Source: JAGOUN01 sp040389005
Lineage (GTDB): Bacteria; Pseudomonadota; Gammaproteobacteria; JAGOUN01
Direction: 5' to 3'
DNA length: 34,726 nt
NCBI GenBank assembly: GCA_040389005.1
Contig: JAZKAS010000016.1
Span: forward strand, 1-34,726
In this document: one piece after another, positions 1 to 10,100 of the stretch
Layout: each line of letters begins with the position of its first letter
Position numbering within the stretch: the stretch's first letter is position 1
Translations under genes and position numbers: made by a program
The notes under the pieces: model-generated
Database searches by the model: none
The model's input: only the letters and a program-made list of their open reading frames with translations
What the model was told of the DNA's origin: nothing

Positions 1-647
1 TGATTTGCATAGGGGTCGCCTTTTGTAACGCTATTTTGCGGAATACCATGAAATGACATGATTAATCTTTGCGGTTTTCCATGGGTTTGCCAATGGGTTT
101 TGACACTTTGTGCGAGCGTTTCGATATACGCAGGATGATCATAATAACCATTAATCAAAGTTAACGTGGGAATAAAGCATTTGCCTCGTAATGTTTTAAA
201 GACTTGATCAAATACGGCGCCAACGGTTGAGCTGGCATATTGTGGATACAAGGGCAGAATTGTTAAGTGCGTGTATTTTTCATCAATACATTTCTGAATC
301 ACCTCTGATAATAAGGGTTGGCTGTAACTCATCGCACAATGTACAACCGTAGAAGGGGGGCGAGCGCTGGTCGCCCCTAGAACAGTCTGTTGCAATTTTT
401 GACATAAGGTTTGTGTGTAGACCTCGAGGGGTGAGCCATCCGGTAACCAAATATCTGCGTATTGTTTAACTAATTTTTTAGCTCGAAAAGGTAATATCAG
501 TAAATTAAGAATGAGCTGCCAAAAAATCTTGGGAAGCGGTACAACACGTTGATCAGAAAGAAATCGACGTAAAAAAGTACGAATCGCGCTGGATGTGAGC
601 GCGCTTGGGGTGCCTAAATTGACTAAAATAACACCTTTCTTGTTCAT
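1..647 (-). CDS. hemH: Ferrochelatase, C-terminus off the left edge
   Basis: Ferrochelatase inserts Fe2+ into protoporphyrin IX, the last step of protohaem synthesis. Reading the minus strand from ATG at 647 gives MNKKGVILVNLGTPSA, the family's N-terminal signature. Further on come LTILPLYPQYASSTVGAVFD and, at the left edge, MSFHGIPQNSVTKGDPYANQ, which carries the conserved active-site His (HGIP) and the KGDPY motif. About 215 codons are present, so roughly the last third is missing. A GGAAG ribosome-binding site lies just upstream of the ATG. Around residues 90-99 the frame reads LGATSARPP, encoded by a REP-like palindrome (357-379) that normal ferrochelatases lack at this point. The gene diverges from smc across a 123-bp gap. 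The identification is secure. Confidence 0.93.
   Translation of the reverse strand, partial: MNKKGVILVNLGTPSALTSSAIRTFLRRFLSDQRVVPLPKIFWQLILNLLILPFRAKKLVKQYADIWLPDGSPLEVYTQTLCQKLQQTVLGATSARPPSTVVHCAMSYSQPLLSEVIQKCIDEKYTHLTILPLYPQYASSTVGAVFDQVFKTLRGKCFIPTLTLINGYYDHPAYIETLAQSVKTHWQTHGKPQRLIMSFHGIPQNSVTKGDPYAN
357..379 (-). repeat. REP-like palindrome inside hemH
   Basis: On the minus strand this reads CTAGGGGCGACC followed by AGCGCTCGCCCC. The 7-bp arms GGGGCGA/TCGCCCC (357-363 and 371-377) pair perfectly around a 7-nt centre. It matches the REP-like family found at five other places in the window and is translated in hemH as Leu-Gly-Ala-Thr-Ser-Ala-Arg-Pro-Pro without breaking the frame. Confidence 0.65.
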
Positions 648-677
648 GTTTCTTCCGAATGCGCACCTCAAAAATCT

Positions 678-706
678 ATTGTAAACACAGCCTAAACTCT
701 GGTCTA
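678..706 (-). promoter_or_regulatory. Candidate sigma70 promoter for hemH
   Basis: On the minus strand a -10 box TACAAT (683-678) is preceded, 17 nt upstream, by TAGACC (706-701), which matches four of six -35 consensus positions. It lies about 30 nt upstream of the hemH start. This is inferred from hexamers only. Confidence 0.4.
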
Positions 707-770
707 TCAATTTCGACTCAGGTAGACTCTCATTCAGTTACCTTTAATTATTCTGCGGATTTTTTGACCA

Positions 771-3700
771 ATGCTATTAGATAAAATTAAACTTGTCGGT
801 TTTAAATCGTTTGTTGATGCCACCCCAATCCACTTTCCAAGCCGACTCGTTGGTATTGTCGGCCCGAATGGCTGTGGAAAATCGAATGTCATTGATGCGG
901 TGCGTTGGGTGATGGGCGAAAGCGCTGCTTCTCGATTAAGAGGCGAGCAGGGTACGGATGTGATTTTTAATGGATCTTCGGGGCGTCAGCCGGTTGGCCA
1001 AGCATCAGTTGAGCTCGTTTTTGATAATAGTGATGCCTCTTTAGGTGGCGAGTATGCGCAATATGCAGAAATCGCCATTCGTCGACAAGTTTCTCGTGAT
1101 GGCATTTCCACATATTTTTTAAATGGCACCAAATGTCGCCGTCGAGATATTGTTGATATTTTTTTGGGCACGGGCTTAGGGCCGCGAAGCTACGCCATTA
1201 TTCAGCAAGGGAACATTTCGCGCATTATTGAAGCGAAGCCCGAAGAGTTACGTCAATTATTAGAAGAAGCTGCAGGTATCTCGAAATATAAAGAACGACG
1301 TAAAGAAACGGAAAGTCGTATTAAGGGTGCACGTGAAAATTTAGAACGCTTGCAAGATGTACGCTTAGAGTTAGAAAAACAATTAGCTTCTTTAAAGCGC
1401 CAAGCGAATGCCGCGGAACGTTTTAAAGAGCTCAAAGTCGAACAGCGCCAAACCAAATCTGAATTACATGCATTGCGTTGGCGCGCGATGAATGAAAAAA
1501 TTGCTTCTTTCCAACAAAAAATTGCAGCGAAAGAAACTGAATTAGAAGCAATTATTTCAGAAGTACGACAACTTGAAACGAAAATTGAGCATCAACGCTT
1601 GGCGCACACAGAATCAGTCGATAAATTTAATGAACAGCAAAGTCAATATTATCGTACCAATAGCGAGCTTGGAAAAGTTGAACAAGAAATCAAACATCAA
1701 AGTGAACGCCGTCAACAGTTAACATTTGATTTTCAACAAGCCGAATCACATTGGCAATCACTCAATGCCACCCTAGAGCATGATAAAGAACAAATTGTTC
1801 GCTTAAAACAAACTGAAATCACTCTCATGCCGCAACTTGAGTTGGCACATGAAACCAGTGAGCAGGCGAGTCTTGAGCTTGAAGAAGTAGAAGTAGCATT
1901 AAACAAATGGCAACATGCTTGGAATGAGTTTCGCGATCAGATGTCTAAAGCCAGCAAAACGGCGGAGGTTGAGCAAGCCAACATAGCACAATACGAACAG
2001 CGTATTGTGAATATTAATAATAAATTACAAAAACTTGAACAAAATTTTTTAGAAATTAATGTCACTTCCACAGAAGATAATATTGCTTTATTGCAAGAAA
2101 ATATTGAAAAAGAACGCCAAACGACGCAAGAAGTTCAGCAGGCGTTGATTGAAAGCAAACAAGCTGCGCAATCGCAACAATTAAAATTACGTGAATTGTC
2201 TGCGTTGATTGATAGCACAAAACATCAGCGTCAAAAATTAGAAGGCCAAAAAGTTTCGTTAGAAATTTTACAAGCAGCGGCATTAAGTTCTGGCAATGAA
2301 AAAACAAAACAATGGTTAGCGCAACAAGGGTTATCCGATAAAAAACGCTTAGCTCAAACGATTCAAGTAGACGCTGGTTGGGAGCATGCGGTTGAAACAG
2401 TGCTTGGAGATTTTCTGCAATCTATTTGTATCGAGAAAGATTCGAGCAACCATCTTGTAAACGAATTGCTTGCATTTAAGCAAGAGTCATTATCATTAAT
2501 TTACCCACACACTTCTTCGGCATCTTCTGCAAGAAAATTAGCAGAGAAAATACAATGTGATCATATGCCAAGTGATTTTTATTCTATTTGGACAGCAGAA
2601 AACTTGGAAGAAGCGCTTAAAATTCAAGCGACATTATCACCAGCAGAATCTGTGATTACACCAGAAGGGTTGTGGTTGGGCAATAACTGGATGCGTGTTG
2701 CGTATGAAAAAAATCAATCACAAGGCATTCTAGAGAGGGAAAAAGAATTAAAACGTGTTGCGGCAGAGATTATCAGCGCGGAGCAAGTGTTGACACAGCA
2801 TCAAATGGCAATCGATGCTATTGAAGAAAATATGGAGGCGCAACAATCTCATGCTGAAGCCTTGCAACAACAATATCAACAAGTGGCGTCACGTTTATCT
2901 AAAGCAGAAGCTGATTTAAGTGTACAGCAGCGTTTTCTTGATCAATCAACAGAGCGGCGTGACAATATTACGCAAGAATTGACAGAACAACGTCTTGAGT
3001 TGCAGCAATTAAAACAACAGCTTTCACATTCGCGTGATTTATGGAGCAGCGCGCTTGAATCACTTGATGCATTAGAAAATCAGCAAAGCACGCTTGAAAC
3101 CGAGAAAGAAGAAAAAACTTCTGAGGTGCAACAAGCGCGTCAAAAAAATCAACATGCAAAACAAGTGTTTCATGAGTTAACTATTAAAGTAAATATCACA
3201 GAAACAGAGTTAAAATCGTTAGAGAAAAATATTGCTCAATTACAACATCAGTTTGCGACATTAGAAGAGCGTAAACAACAATTGACGAACACCCTATCGA
3301 AAAGTGATACGCCGATTACGCTTTTGGAAGAGCGGCGCGAGCTTCTACTTGAAGCGAACCGGCGTCGTGGATGGCGAGGCCTACCGNNNNNNNNNNATGG
3401 GCGAAAATCCCGCGATGTCGGATCCCGACCTCAATCATGCGCGCGAGGCGATGAATGCTATTGAAGGCGAACAACGCACTCTTGAAAAGCGATGCCGTGA
3501 AGTCGAGCAAGCTATTGCAGGTATTCAATCAGCCATTCAAAATAATCGTTTGGAAATGGAAGGGCAGAGTGTTCGTAAGCAAACGATTGAAGAACAGTTG
3601 CTTGAATTAGAATTGAAGGCAGAAGACGTACTTGCTTTAATGACAGAAGAAAAAGCAATCCCACAATTAGAAGATCAATTAGAGCATATTGATCGACGTA

Positions 3701-4320
3701 TAGAACGGCTTGGTCCTATTAATCTTGTTGCAATCGAAGAATGCAAAGAAAAAGAAGAGCGTAAAATTTATTACGATGCACAAAATGCAGATCTTGAAGA
3801 AGCGTTAACTGCACTTGAAGATGCTATGCAAAAAATTGATAAAGAAACGCGCACTAAATTCAAAGAAACCTTTGATGCTGTTAACGAATGTTTTAATACA
3901 TTATTTCCTAAAATTTTTGGTGGTGGTAAAGCATCACTTGAATTAACGGGTACAGATTTGCTGGATGCGGGTATTGAAGTGATTGCACAACCTCCCGGTA
4001 AAAAGAACAGTTCAATTCATTTGCTTTCTGGTGGTGAAAAAACCATGGTGGCGATTGCGTTGGTATTTTCAATATTCCAATTGAATCCTGCGCCATTTTG
4101 TATGCTCGATGAGGTTGATGCGCCACTTGATGATGCTAATGTTGTACGATTCAGTGAGCTTGTTAAAGAAATGTCGCAAAAAGTACAGTTTATTGTGATT
4201 ACCCATAATAAAGTGACGATGGAAATGATGCATCAATTGATGGGGGTTACCATGCACGAGCCTGGGGTTTCAAGGATTGTGTCGGTTGACATAAAAGAAG
4301 CCGCAGAATTAGTTGAATAA
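771..4320 (+). CDS. smc: Chromosome partition protein SMC (interrupted by a scaffold gap)
   Basis: SMC is the ABC-type ATPase of the condensin that compacts and segregates the nucleoid. The N-terminal head has Walker A GPNGCGKSN at residues 31-39. Long coiled-coil arms flank a hinge at about residues 520-650. After the gap come the signature LLSGGEKTM and Walker B CMLDEVDAPLDD, ending at the stop at 4318-4320. Ten N at 3387-3396 split the gene, and the two halves lie in different frames, which is expected if the N run is a fixed-size placeholder. The halves together code for about 1,179 residues, close to the usual 1,150-1,190, so little is missing. The sequence flanking the gap is GC-richer and does not look like SMC (see the adjoining feature). 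The first gene of an smc-zipA-ligA run. Confidence 0.93.
3341..3445 (+). other. Scaffold gap with flanks foreign to smc
   Basis: Ten N (3387-3396) join two contig ends. The roughly 45 bases right of the gap are GC-rich and translate in the smc frame as MGENPAMSDPDLNHAREA, which I recognise as a motif of molybdenum formate dehydrogenase alpha subunits, not of SMC. Left of the gap the coiled-coil pattern stops at about 3345, and the next 40 bases (translated ANRRRGWRGLP in frame) are also GC-rich and unlike SMC. The likely cause is a chimeric or contaminated contig end rather than a real insertion. Confidence 0.6.
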
Positions 4321-4322
4321 TT

Positions 4323-4347
4323 GTAGGGGCAGGTCTTGTGCCTGCCC
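4323..4347 (+). repeat. REP-like hairpin between smc and zipA
   Basis: The element starts with GTAGGGGC, the shared left end of the family, and forms a hairpin with arms GGGCAGG (4327-4333) and CCTGCCC (4341-4347) around a 7-nt loop. It begins two bases after the smc stop codon and ends 17 bases before the zipA start. The core differs from the other copies, so it may be a subfamily. Confidence 0.55.
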
Positions 4348-4364
4348 AATTAAAAGAGGTGATC

Positions 4365-5054
4365 ATGGACACAATGCAAATCATTTTACTCTCTATTGCA
4401 GGATTAATTATATTATTTGTGATTATTAATTCGATGGTACATTTTTTTAGAAATCGTCATGTTATTTCGGAAGATGATGAAATGGAAAATCAAAATGATG
4501 AGAGTTTTCCTAGTGTTCAAGATGTTGAATCAGAAATGATAGAAGAAATCGTCGTTGAAAATCGACAGTCAGCTCAAGCTCAAGCTGTTAAAAAAGCGCC
4601 AATAGAAAACAATAACTTCATCATGATTAGCGTTCATGCAAAACTGAATGCCGTTTTTTCTGGTTATAGTTTTTTGCAAATCATGGGGTCTGTGGGTTTG
4701 GAATATGGCGAACATAAAATATTTCACTACGATGTTAAAACAGATATTGGCACACAACGTTTATTTAGCGTTGCGCAGTTGAATAAACCTGGTACGTTTG
4801 ATATTGATCATGTCGAAACGATTAATTGCAAAGGATTGCTATTATTTATGGACTTGCACGCATGTCGAAAACAAACTCTGGCTCTCGATTGCATGCTGGA
4901 AGCAGCGTATCAGTTAGCTGAAGATTTGAACGGCATTATGTTTGAAGCCTACAACATACCTTGGCAAGATGACACGCCTCGCGCGCTTGCTCAACAATTA
5001 GAGCAATATCAAAAAAACAATAAGAGCACGTTTGATGATATCCCTTGCGAATAA
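4365..5054 (+). CDS. zipA: Cell division protein ZipA
   Basis: ZipA tethers FtsZ to the inner membrane in gammaproteobacteria. The N-terminus (MDTMQIILLSIAGLIILFVI) is a single membrane segment, followed by a short basic stretch, an acidic linker (about residues 30-70) and a C-terminal FtsZ-binding domain with NFIMISVHAKLNAVFSGYSF and KPGTFDIDHVETINCKGLLL, typical of the family. At 229 residues the linker is short compared with E. coli ZipA (328). I chose ATG at 4365 because AGAGGTG lies just upstream; an in-frame GTG at 4338 falls inside the REP-like hairpin. The 3' end overlaps ligA by 20 bases, which points to translational coupling. Confidence 0.9.
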   Translation: MDTMQIILLSIAGLIILFVIINSMVHFFRNRHVISEDDEMENQNDESFPSVQDVESEMIEEIVVENRQSAQAQAVKKAPIENNNFIMISVHAKLNAVFSGYSFLQIMGSVGLEYGEHKIFHYDVKTDIGTQRLFSVAQLNKPGTFDIDHVETINCKGLLLFMDLHACRKQTLALDCMLEAAYQLAEDLNGIMFEAYNIPWQDDTPRALAQQLEQYQKNNKSTFDDIPCE

Positions 5055-7044
5055 GCGTGCGGCAGAGTTGCATGAGCAACTACATTTTCATAATTATCGC
5101 TATTATGTGCTTGATGATCCAAAAATCACAGATGCTGAATATGATCTGTTATTTCGAGAGTTGCTTAATCTTGAAGAGCAGTATCCTGATTTAAAAACAC
5201 CTGATTCGCCTACACAGCGTGTTGGCGCCATGCCCCTAAGCGAATTTCAACCTGTGACGCATGCGATATCGATGCTTTCACTGAGTAATACATTTGATTT
5301 TACTGAGCTGCAAGCCTTTGATAAACGCGTGCATGATCGTTTAAAAATAGCCGAGCCAATCGAATATGTTTGCGAGCCAAAACTTGATGGGTTGGCGATT
5401 AGTTTGCGTTATGAAGCAGGTATTTTAACTCAAGCCGCGACACGAGGTGATGGACAAACAGGCGAGAACGTGACTGATAATTGTCGAACAATTAATACTA
5501 TTCCTTTAAAATTAATTGGAAATAATATTCCAATTATTTTGGAAGTGCGCGGAGAAGTTTATATGCCGCTTTCAGGTTTTACAAAACTTAATGAATCGAT
5601 ATTAAAACGAGATGAAAAGCCATTTGCCAATCCTCGTAATGCAGCCGCAGGAAGTTTGCGACAACTTGATTCAAAAATTACCGCAACACGCCCCTTAGCT
5701 TTTTTTGCTTATGGTATTGGTGAGGTCTCAAAAAAAATAGCCGAGACACATGCTGAAATGTTAAAACAACTCGCGAGTTTTGGTTTGCCAGTTTCTTCAG
5801 AGTATAAAATAGCCTCTGATGTTGCAGAATGTCAGCGATGTTATGATGCTTTAATTCAAAAGCGTCATGATCTTGATTATGAAATTGACGGTATGGTGAT
5901 TAAGACGAATTCGTTTCAATTACAAACTGAATTAGGATTTATTTCACGTTCACCGCGTTGGGCAACGGCGTATAAATTTCCTGCTGCAGAAGTCACGACA
6001 ACGGTTGATGCGATCGAGTTTCAAGTAGGGCGCACGGGCGCATTAACTCCTGTGGCGCGTTTAAAACCTGTTTCAGTCGCAGGTGTGATTGTTAGTAATG
6101 CAACACTGCATAATATGGACGAAATTGCTCGCAAAGATGTGCGTGTTAGCGATACCGTTATCGTACGACGTGCAGGCGATGTTATTCCTGAAGTTGTGCG
6201 TGTGGTGTTTGAGCATCGTCAACTTGATGCAACAATCATTGCAGCTCCTACGCATTGTCCGGTTTGTGCAAGTGAAGTCGAGCGCGTAGCAGGGGAGTCT
6301 GCTATTCGCTGCCCGGGCGGTTTGCATTGCGCAGCGCAACGTAAAGAGATGATCCGACATTTCGCATCACGCAAAGCGATGGATATCGAAGGATTAGGTG
6401 ATAAATTAGTTGACCAGTTGGTCGAAAAAAATTTAATAAAAACCCCCGCTGATTTGTTTCATTTGTCGTTAGCACAATTATCTGTTTTAGACCGCATGGC
6501 AGAAAAATCAGCGCAAAATATTTTGGATGCCTTAGAAAAATCTAAAAATACAACCTTGAATCGTTTTATTTATGCATTAGGTATTCGTGATGTTGGCGAA
6601 GCCACGGCATTAAATTTAGCGCAACATTTTTGTGAATTAGAAAAAATTATGCGGGCAACGATTGAAGAATTATTACAAGTAAATGATATCGGGCCCATTG
6701 TAGCAGAAAACACACGTGCATTTTTTCATGATGAACATAATCAAGTAGTTATTAAAGCATTGCTTCATATAGGAATTTCTTGGCCAGAAATAATTGCAAA
6801 AAACACATCGAGTGAAATTTCAGGAAAAATCTTTGTCATTACTGGAACTTTATCTTCAATGAGTCGCGAGGAAGCGAAAGAAAAATTACAAACCTTGGGC
6901 GCTAAAGTGACCGACAGTGTTTCTAAAAAAACTGATTATTTAATTGCAGGTGAAGAAGCGGGCTCAAAATTACAAAAAGCACAATCATTAGGCGTTGTTG
7001 TTCTTGATGAAAGTGCTTTATTAAATTTACTACAGGATGCATGA
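5035..7044 (+). CDS. ligA: NAD-dependent DNA ligase LigA
   Basis: LigA seals nicks in double-stranded DNA using NAD+. The start MISLANKRAAELHEQLHFHN is the Ia domain that binds the nicotinamide moiety. The adenylated lysine is K116 in CEPKLDGLAI. The OB fold, a zinc finger with four cysteines (CPVC...CPGGLHC), helix-hairpin-helix repeats and a C-terminal BRCT domain (about residues 590-669, beginning SSEISGKIFVITG) follow in the normal order. At 669 residues it matches E. coli LigA (671). The ATG at 5035 overlaps the end of zipA; a TTG immediately before it is the only alternative nearby. The stop is TGA, showing that TGA is used as a stop in this genome. Confidence 0.97.
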   Translation: MISLANKRAAELHEQLHFHNYRYYVLDDPKITDAEYDLLFRELLNLEEQYPDLKTPDSPTQRVGAMPLSEFQPVTHAISMLSLSNTFDFTELQAFDKRVHDRLKIAEPIEYVCEPKLDGLAISLRYEAGILTQAATRGDGQTGENVTDNCRTINTIPLKLIGNNIPIILEVRGEVYMPLSGFTKLNESILKRDEKPFANPRNAAAGSLRQLDSKITATRPLAFFAYGIGEVSKKIAETHAEMLKQLASFGLPVSSEYKIASDVAECQRCYDALIQKRHDLDYEIDGMVIKTNSFQLQTELGFISRSPRWATAYKFPAAEVTTTVDAIEFQVGRTGALTPVARLKPVSVAGVIVSNATLHNMDEIARKDVRVSDTVIVRRAGDVIPEVVRVVFEHRQLDATIIAAPTHCPVCASEVERVAGESAIRCPGGLHCAAQRKEMIRHFASRKAMDIEGLGDKLVDQLVEKNLIKTPADLFHLSLAQLSVLDRMAEKSAQNILDALEKSKNTTLNRFIYALGIRDVGEATALNLAQHFCELEKIMRATIEELLQVNDIGPIVAENTRAFFHDEHNQVVIKALLHIGISWPEIIAKNTSSEISGKIFVITGTLSSMSREEAKEKLQTLGAKVTDSVSKKTDYLIAGEEAGSKLQKAQSLGVVVLDESALLNLLQDA

Positions 7045-7049
7045 CAATC

Positions 7050-7080
7050 GACTGTTGAAATCTGAAAAATTTCAACAGTC
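7050..7080. terminator. Perfect 12-bp hairpin between convergent genes
   Basis: GACTGTTGAAAT (7050-7061) pairs perfectly with ATTTCAACAGTC (7069-7080) around a 7-nt loop. It starts 5 nt after the ligA stop and ends 22 nt before the end of the convergent OTU gene, the expected place for a bidirectional terminator. Neither side has a clear T-run, so intrinsic termination is likely but not certain. Confidence 0.6.
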
Positions 7081-7102
7081 CCATAAGATAAAACTGCACC
7101 TA

Positions 7103-10100
7103 TCACTTCCTCCGATAAGCAGATCGAGAACCAGCGTGATAGCGGCTTTTTTCTTGATGATCAAAAAAAGACCCTCTACTGTTTGACGAAGGACGGCTAG
7201 TGTTGTTGTCACGAGCATTAGAACTAGGGCCATAATAATCCCGATGATTCCTATAGTGATGTTTATAAAGACTCGCAGAATTACCCGGCGGTTGATGCGA
7301 GTGTTCGTCATTTAGACGTCGTTTCTTATGGTCTTCACGGCTCGTCTCTTCAACTGTTTGCTGATTGAATGGTGCAAATTGATCTAAAATTTGCTGCACA
7401 GTAAGATTATTATTATCTTGTATCAGCGCATCATAATGATTGTGGCCATTATAGTAGACAAAAATAGGCGATTTATCCGGGTATTTATCCAACATATCTC
7501 GATGAGCAATCCTTCCGTTCGGATAAACAATCAAGATCGGTCTTCTCATATAGCACACTAATGCCTGAATCTCAGGATCGTCTCCCCATTGATCTGCAGC
7601 AACGCCATTAACATAGTCTTCATAGGTTTTTCCTGATGAAAGCAATCCTGAAACAAAGGGGCGATAATTTTCTGGATGAGCTCTCATTTCGGATACCACA
7701 CGATTTCTTAAATCTCGATAATCGTAACGGCAATAAAACGCGATGGCGTGGTAAAGACAATTTCCATCCCCAGGTACTTTTTCAAGACGCAGCCCTTTAA
7801 TATTATTGATAGAAAAATTATGAGACATATCTTCTATGCGAGACCGTTTTTTAATGACGCCTCCCGACAATTGTGGTGTATACGAAATAATGCGTGACTG
7901 CAGAACACTATGTTCAAGCAATCTCTGTGCTTGCTGGTTGGTCTCAGTCATGATCTTTTGTATTATCACTAAATCTTCTTGTTCAGCCTCATTAGCACGA
8001 CTCAATAACACCAAGCCTTTATCTAGCTCTTTTTTTGCTGCTTCTAATTTATCAATCACATGCGGATGCTTGCTATCGGTATGAAACTGTATTGCTCGCT
8101 TCAAAATATCTTGCTGAAGTTTTTTAATTAAAGTGAGTTTTTTTTCTTCTCTCTGTTTTTCATATCGTACGCCACGCTCTGTCAGCATATTTAATAAAGA
8201 CAATACGGATTCACTATCACAAAAGAGTGTTAATTTGAAATTCTTTTGCTCGCTATTACAATACTGAATAAAAGTTTTTAATTCTTCACAAGGCAAAGAT
8301 GCAATAATGGGAGCAATAGCATTATTTTTTATTAATTTATAACGAAAATATTCGGCACATCCTTTTAATACAATCGCAAAAAAATTAGAGCTTCTCCTCT
8401 GAATAAGTTTAGTCAAAACAACTTTATCTGTTTTTTTGAAAAAGTCTCTCACTAAAATATAATTATCTTTCTCTCGTTCTAGATTAGCTTGGTTTTTTGC
8501 CACATCTTGTTTTGAGTTAGGTATAAAATTTTGAACGTGATTGGATTCTGCGTAAGTAGCCAAAGAAGCATGCGTCGCCTCAGTGACCCCAAGCAGTTTC
8601 ATTAAATCATTAGGCTTATTGGCTTCAATCAAAGCATAAATTTGATTATTTCTGGCTAATGTTTTTTCGACTTTTTTATGCTTAATTTCTGCATCAGATT
8701 TTGGCGCAGGCGCAGGTGTATCAAGGACAGCCACACGATGAGAATGATCGGTCAATGCATCATCCAAAAAAGACTCATTATGAAAAAAATCTGCTGACGC
8801 CTGCTGAGAAAATGCATCTTGCTGAGGTTGTTTTTTCTTTAAAATTTCCAAATCCGATTCAAGTTGAATTCGTGTTTCTGATGGAAAATATTGGGGCGCT
8901 AATATGTCGCGCGTCAATAAATGACATTGCTCACGTAATGGTGCATTCAACTCATCATAAAAAATCACACATGCATGAATGACTTGGGCTTTGGATAAAC
9001 TAGAAAGCCGATCTAACGACGAAAAAATACGCTGGAAAATGCCATGGATTTTATCAGAATCTGTCGGCTGAATGTGTTGTTTTTCTTGAAAAGATGTCAA
9101 TCCAAACAGCAAATTCAAACATTCTTGAACAGAATAAGAATGAATGTTTTCTTGTTCAAGGAGCTCACACAGACCATTCATATTCATGTTTATACGACTC
9201 ATGTCAGCGTGTTTTTTTGCAAAATCCCCTAAACAAAAAAATAGGCTGCTCAGCTCTTTAGAATGATTAAACTTGCCCACACGAGAAAAGTGGCCAAAGA
9301 AATGATTGATGATCGCGATCGCTTGATTAGAATCGCCCACCTCTCCCAGCGTTCTCAGCATGCTCCGACACGCCATCGCATCTAAAGCGATGAATGTTTT
9401 TTCTAAAATACACTGGAGCAAAGCCAACACGCGAGAATCCTTGGAAGAAGCCAGCAACTTCAGTCCTTGTGCAGCACAAAATATTTGTATACTCGTCAAA
9501 ACAACCTTTGCCTCACTAATCTTGCGAGTCAACGCATCGACAATACTCAAGACTTCTTCATGTTCCGCCGACATCTTTTGCAAACCATGTAGCGCACCTC
9601 CGATTGCTTGCGCACCTAAGTCCGCTTTTGATTCGTCGATTTTTTTAGCTAATGCCGCCAGAATCACTTGCACACCAGCAGAATCTGCCGACATTTTTTG
9701 CAAACCATATAGCGCATTCCCAATATTTTGCTCACTTAATTGGGCGGATGAAATCTCGATCTTTTCAGCTAAGGCTGAGAGCACCGCTTGCACACCGACA
9801 GAATCTGCTGTCATCGCTTGCAAACCATATAACGCATTCCCAATCGTTTGCGCATCTAATTCTGCTGTTGAATGTTCAATTTTATTGGCTAATGCCGCCA
9901 GCATCGCTTGCACACCGGCAGAATCTGCCGACATTTTTTGCAAACCATATAACACATTTCCAATCGCTTGTGCCTTTAATTCGGCTATTGAATGTTCAAT
10001 TTTATTGGCTAACGCCGCTAGCACCGCTTGCACACCGGCAGAATCTGCCGACATTTTTTGCAAACCATATAGCGCGATTCCGATCTCTTGCCCATTTAAT

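Noticed and set aside
1..30. AGGGGTCGCC near the left edge as another REP-like copy
   Set aside because: It encodes the conserved ferrochelatase KGDPY motif and has no palindromic partner.
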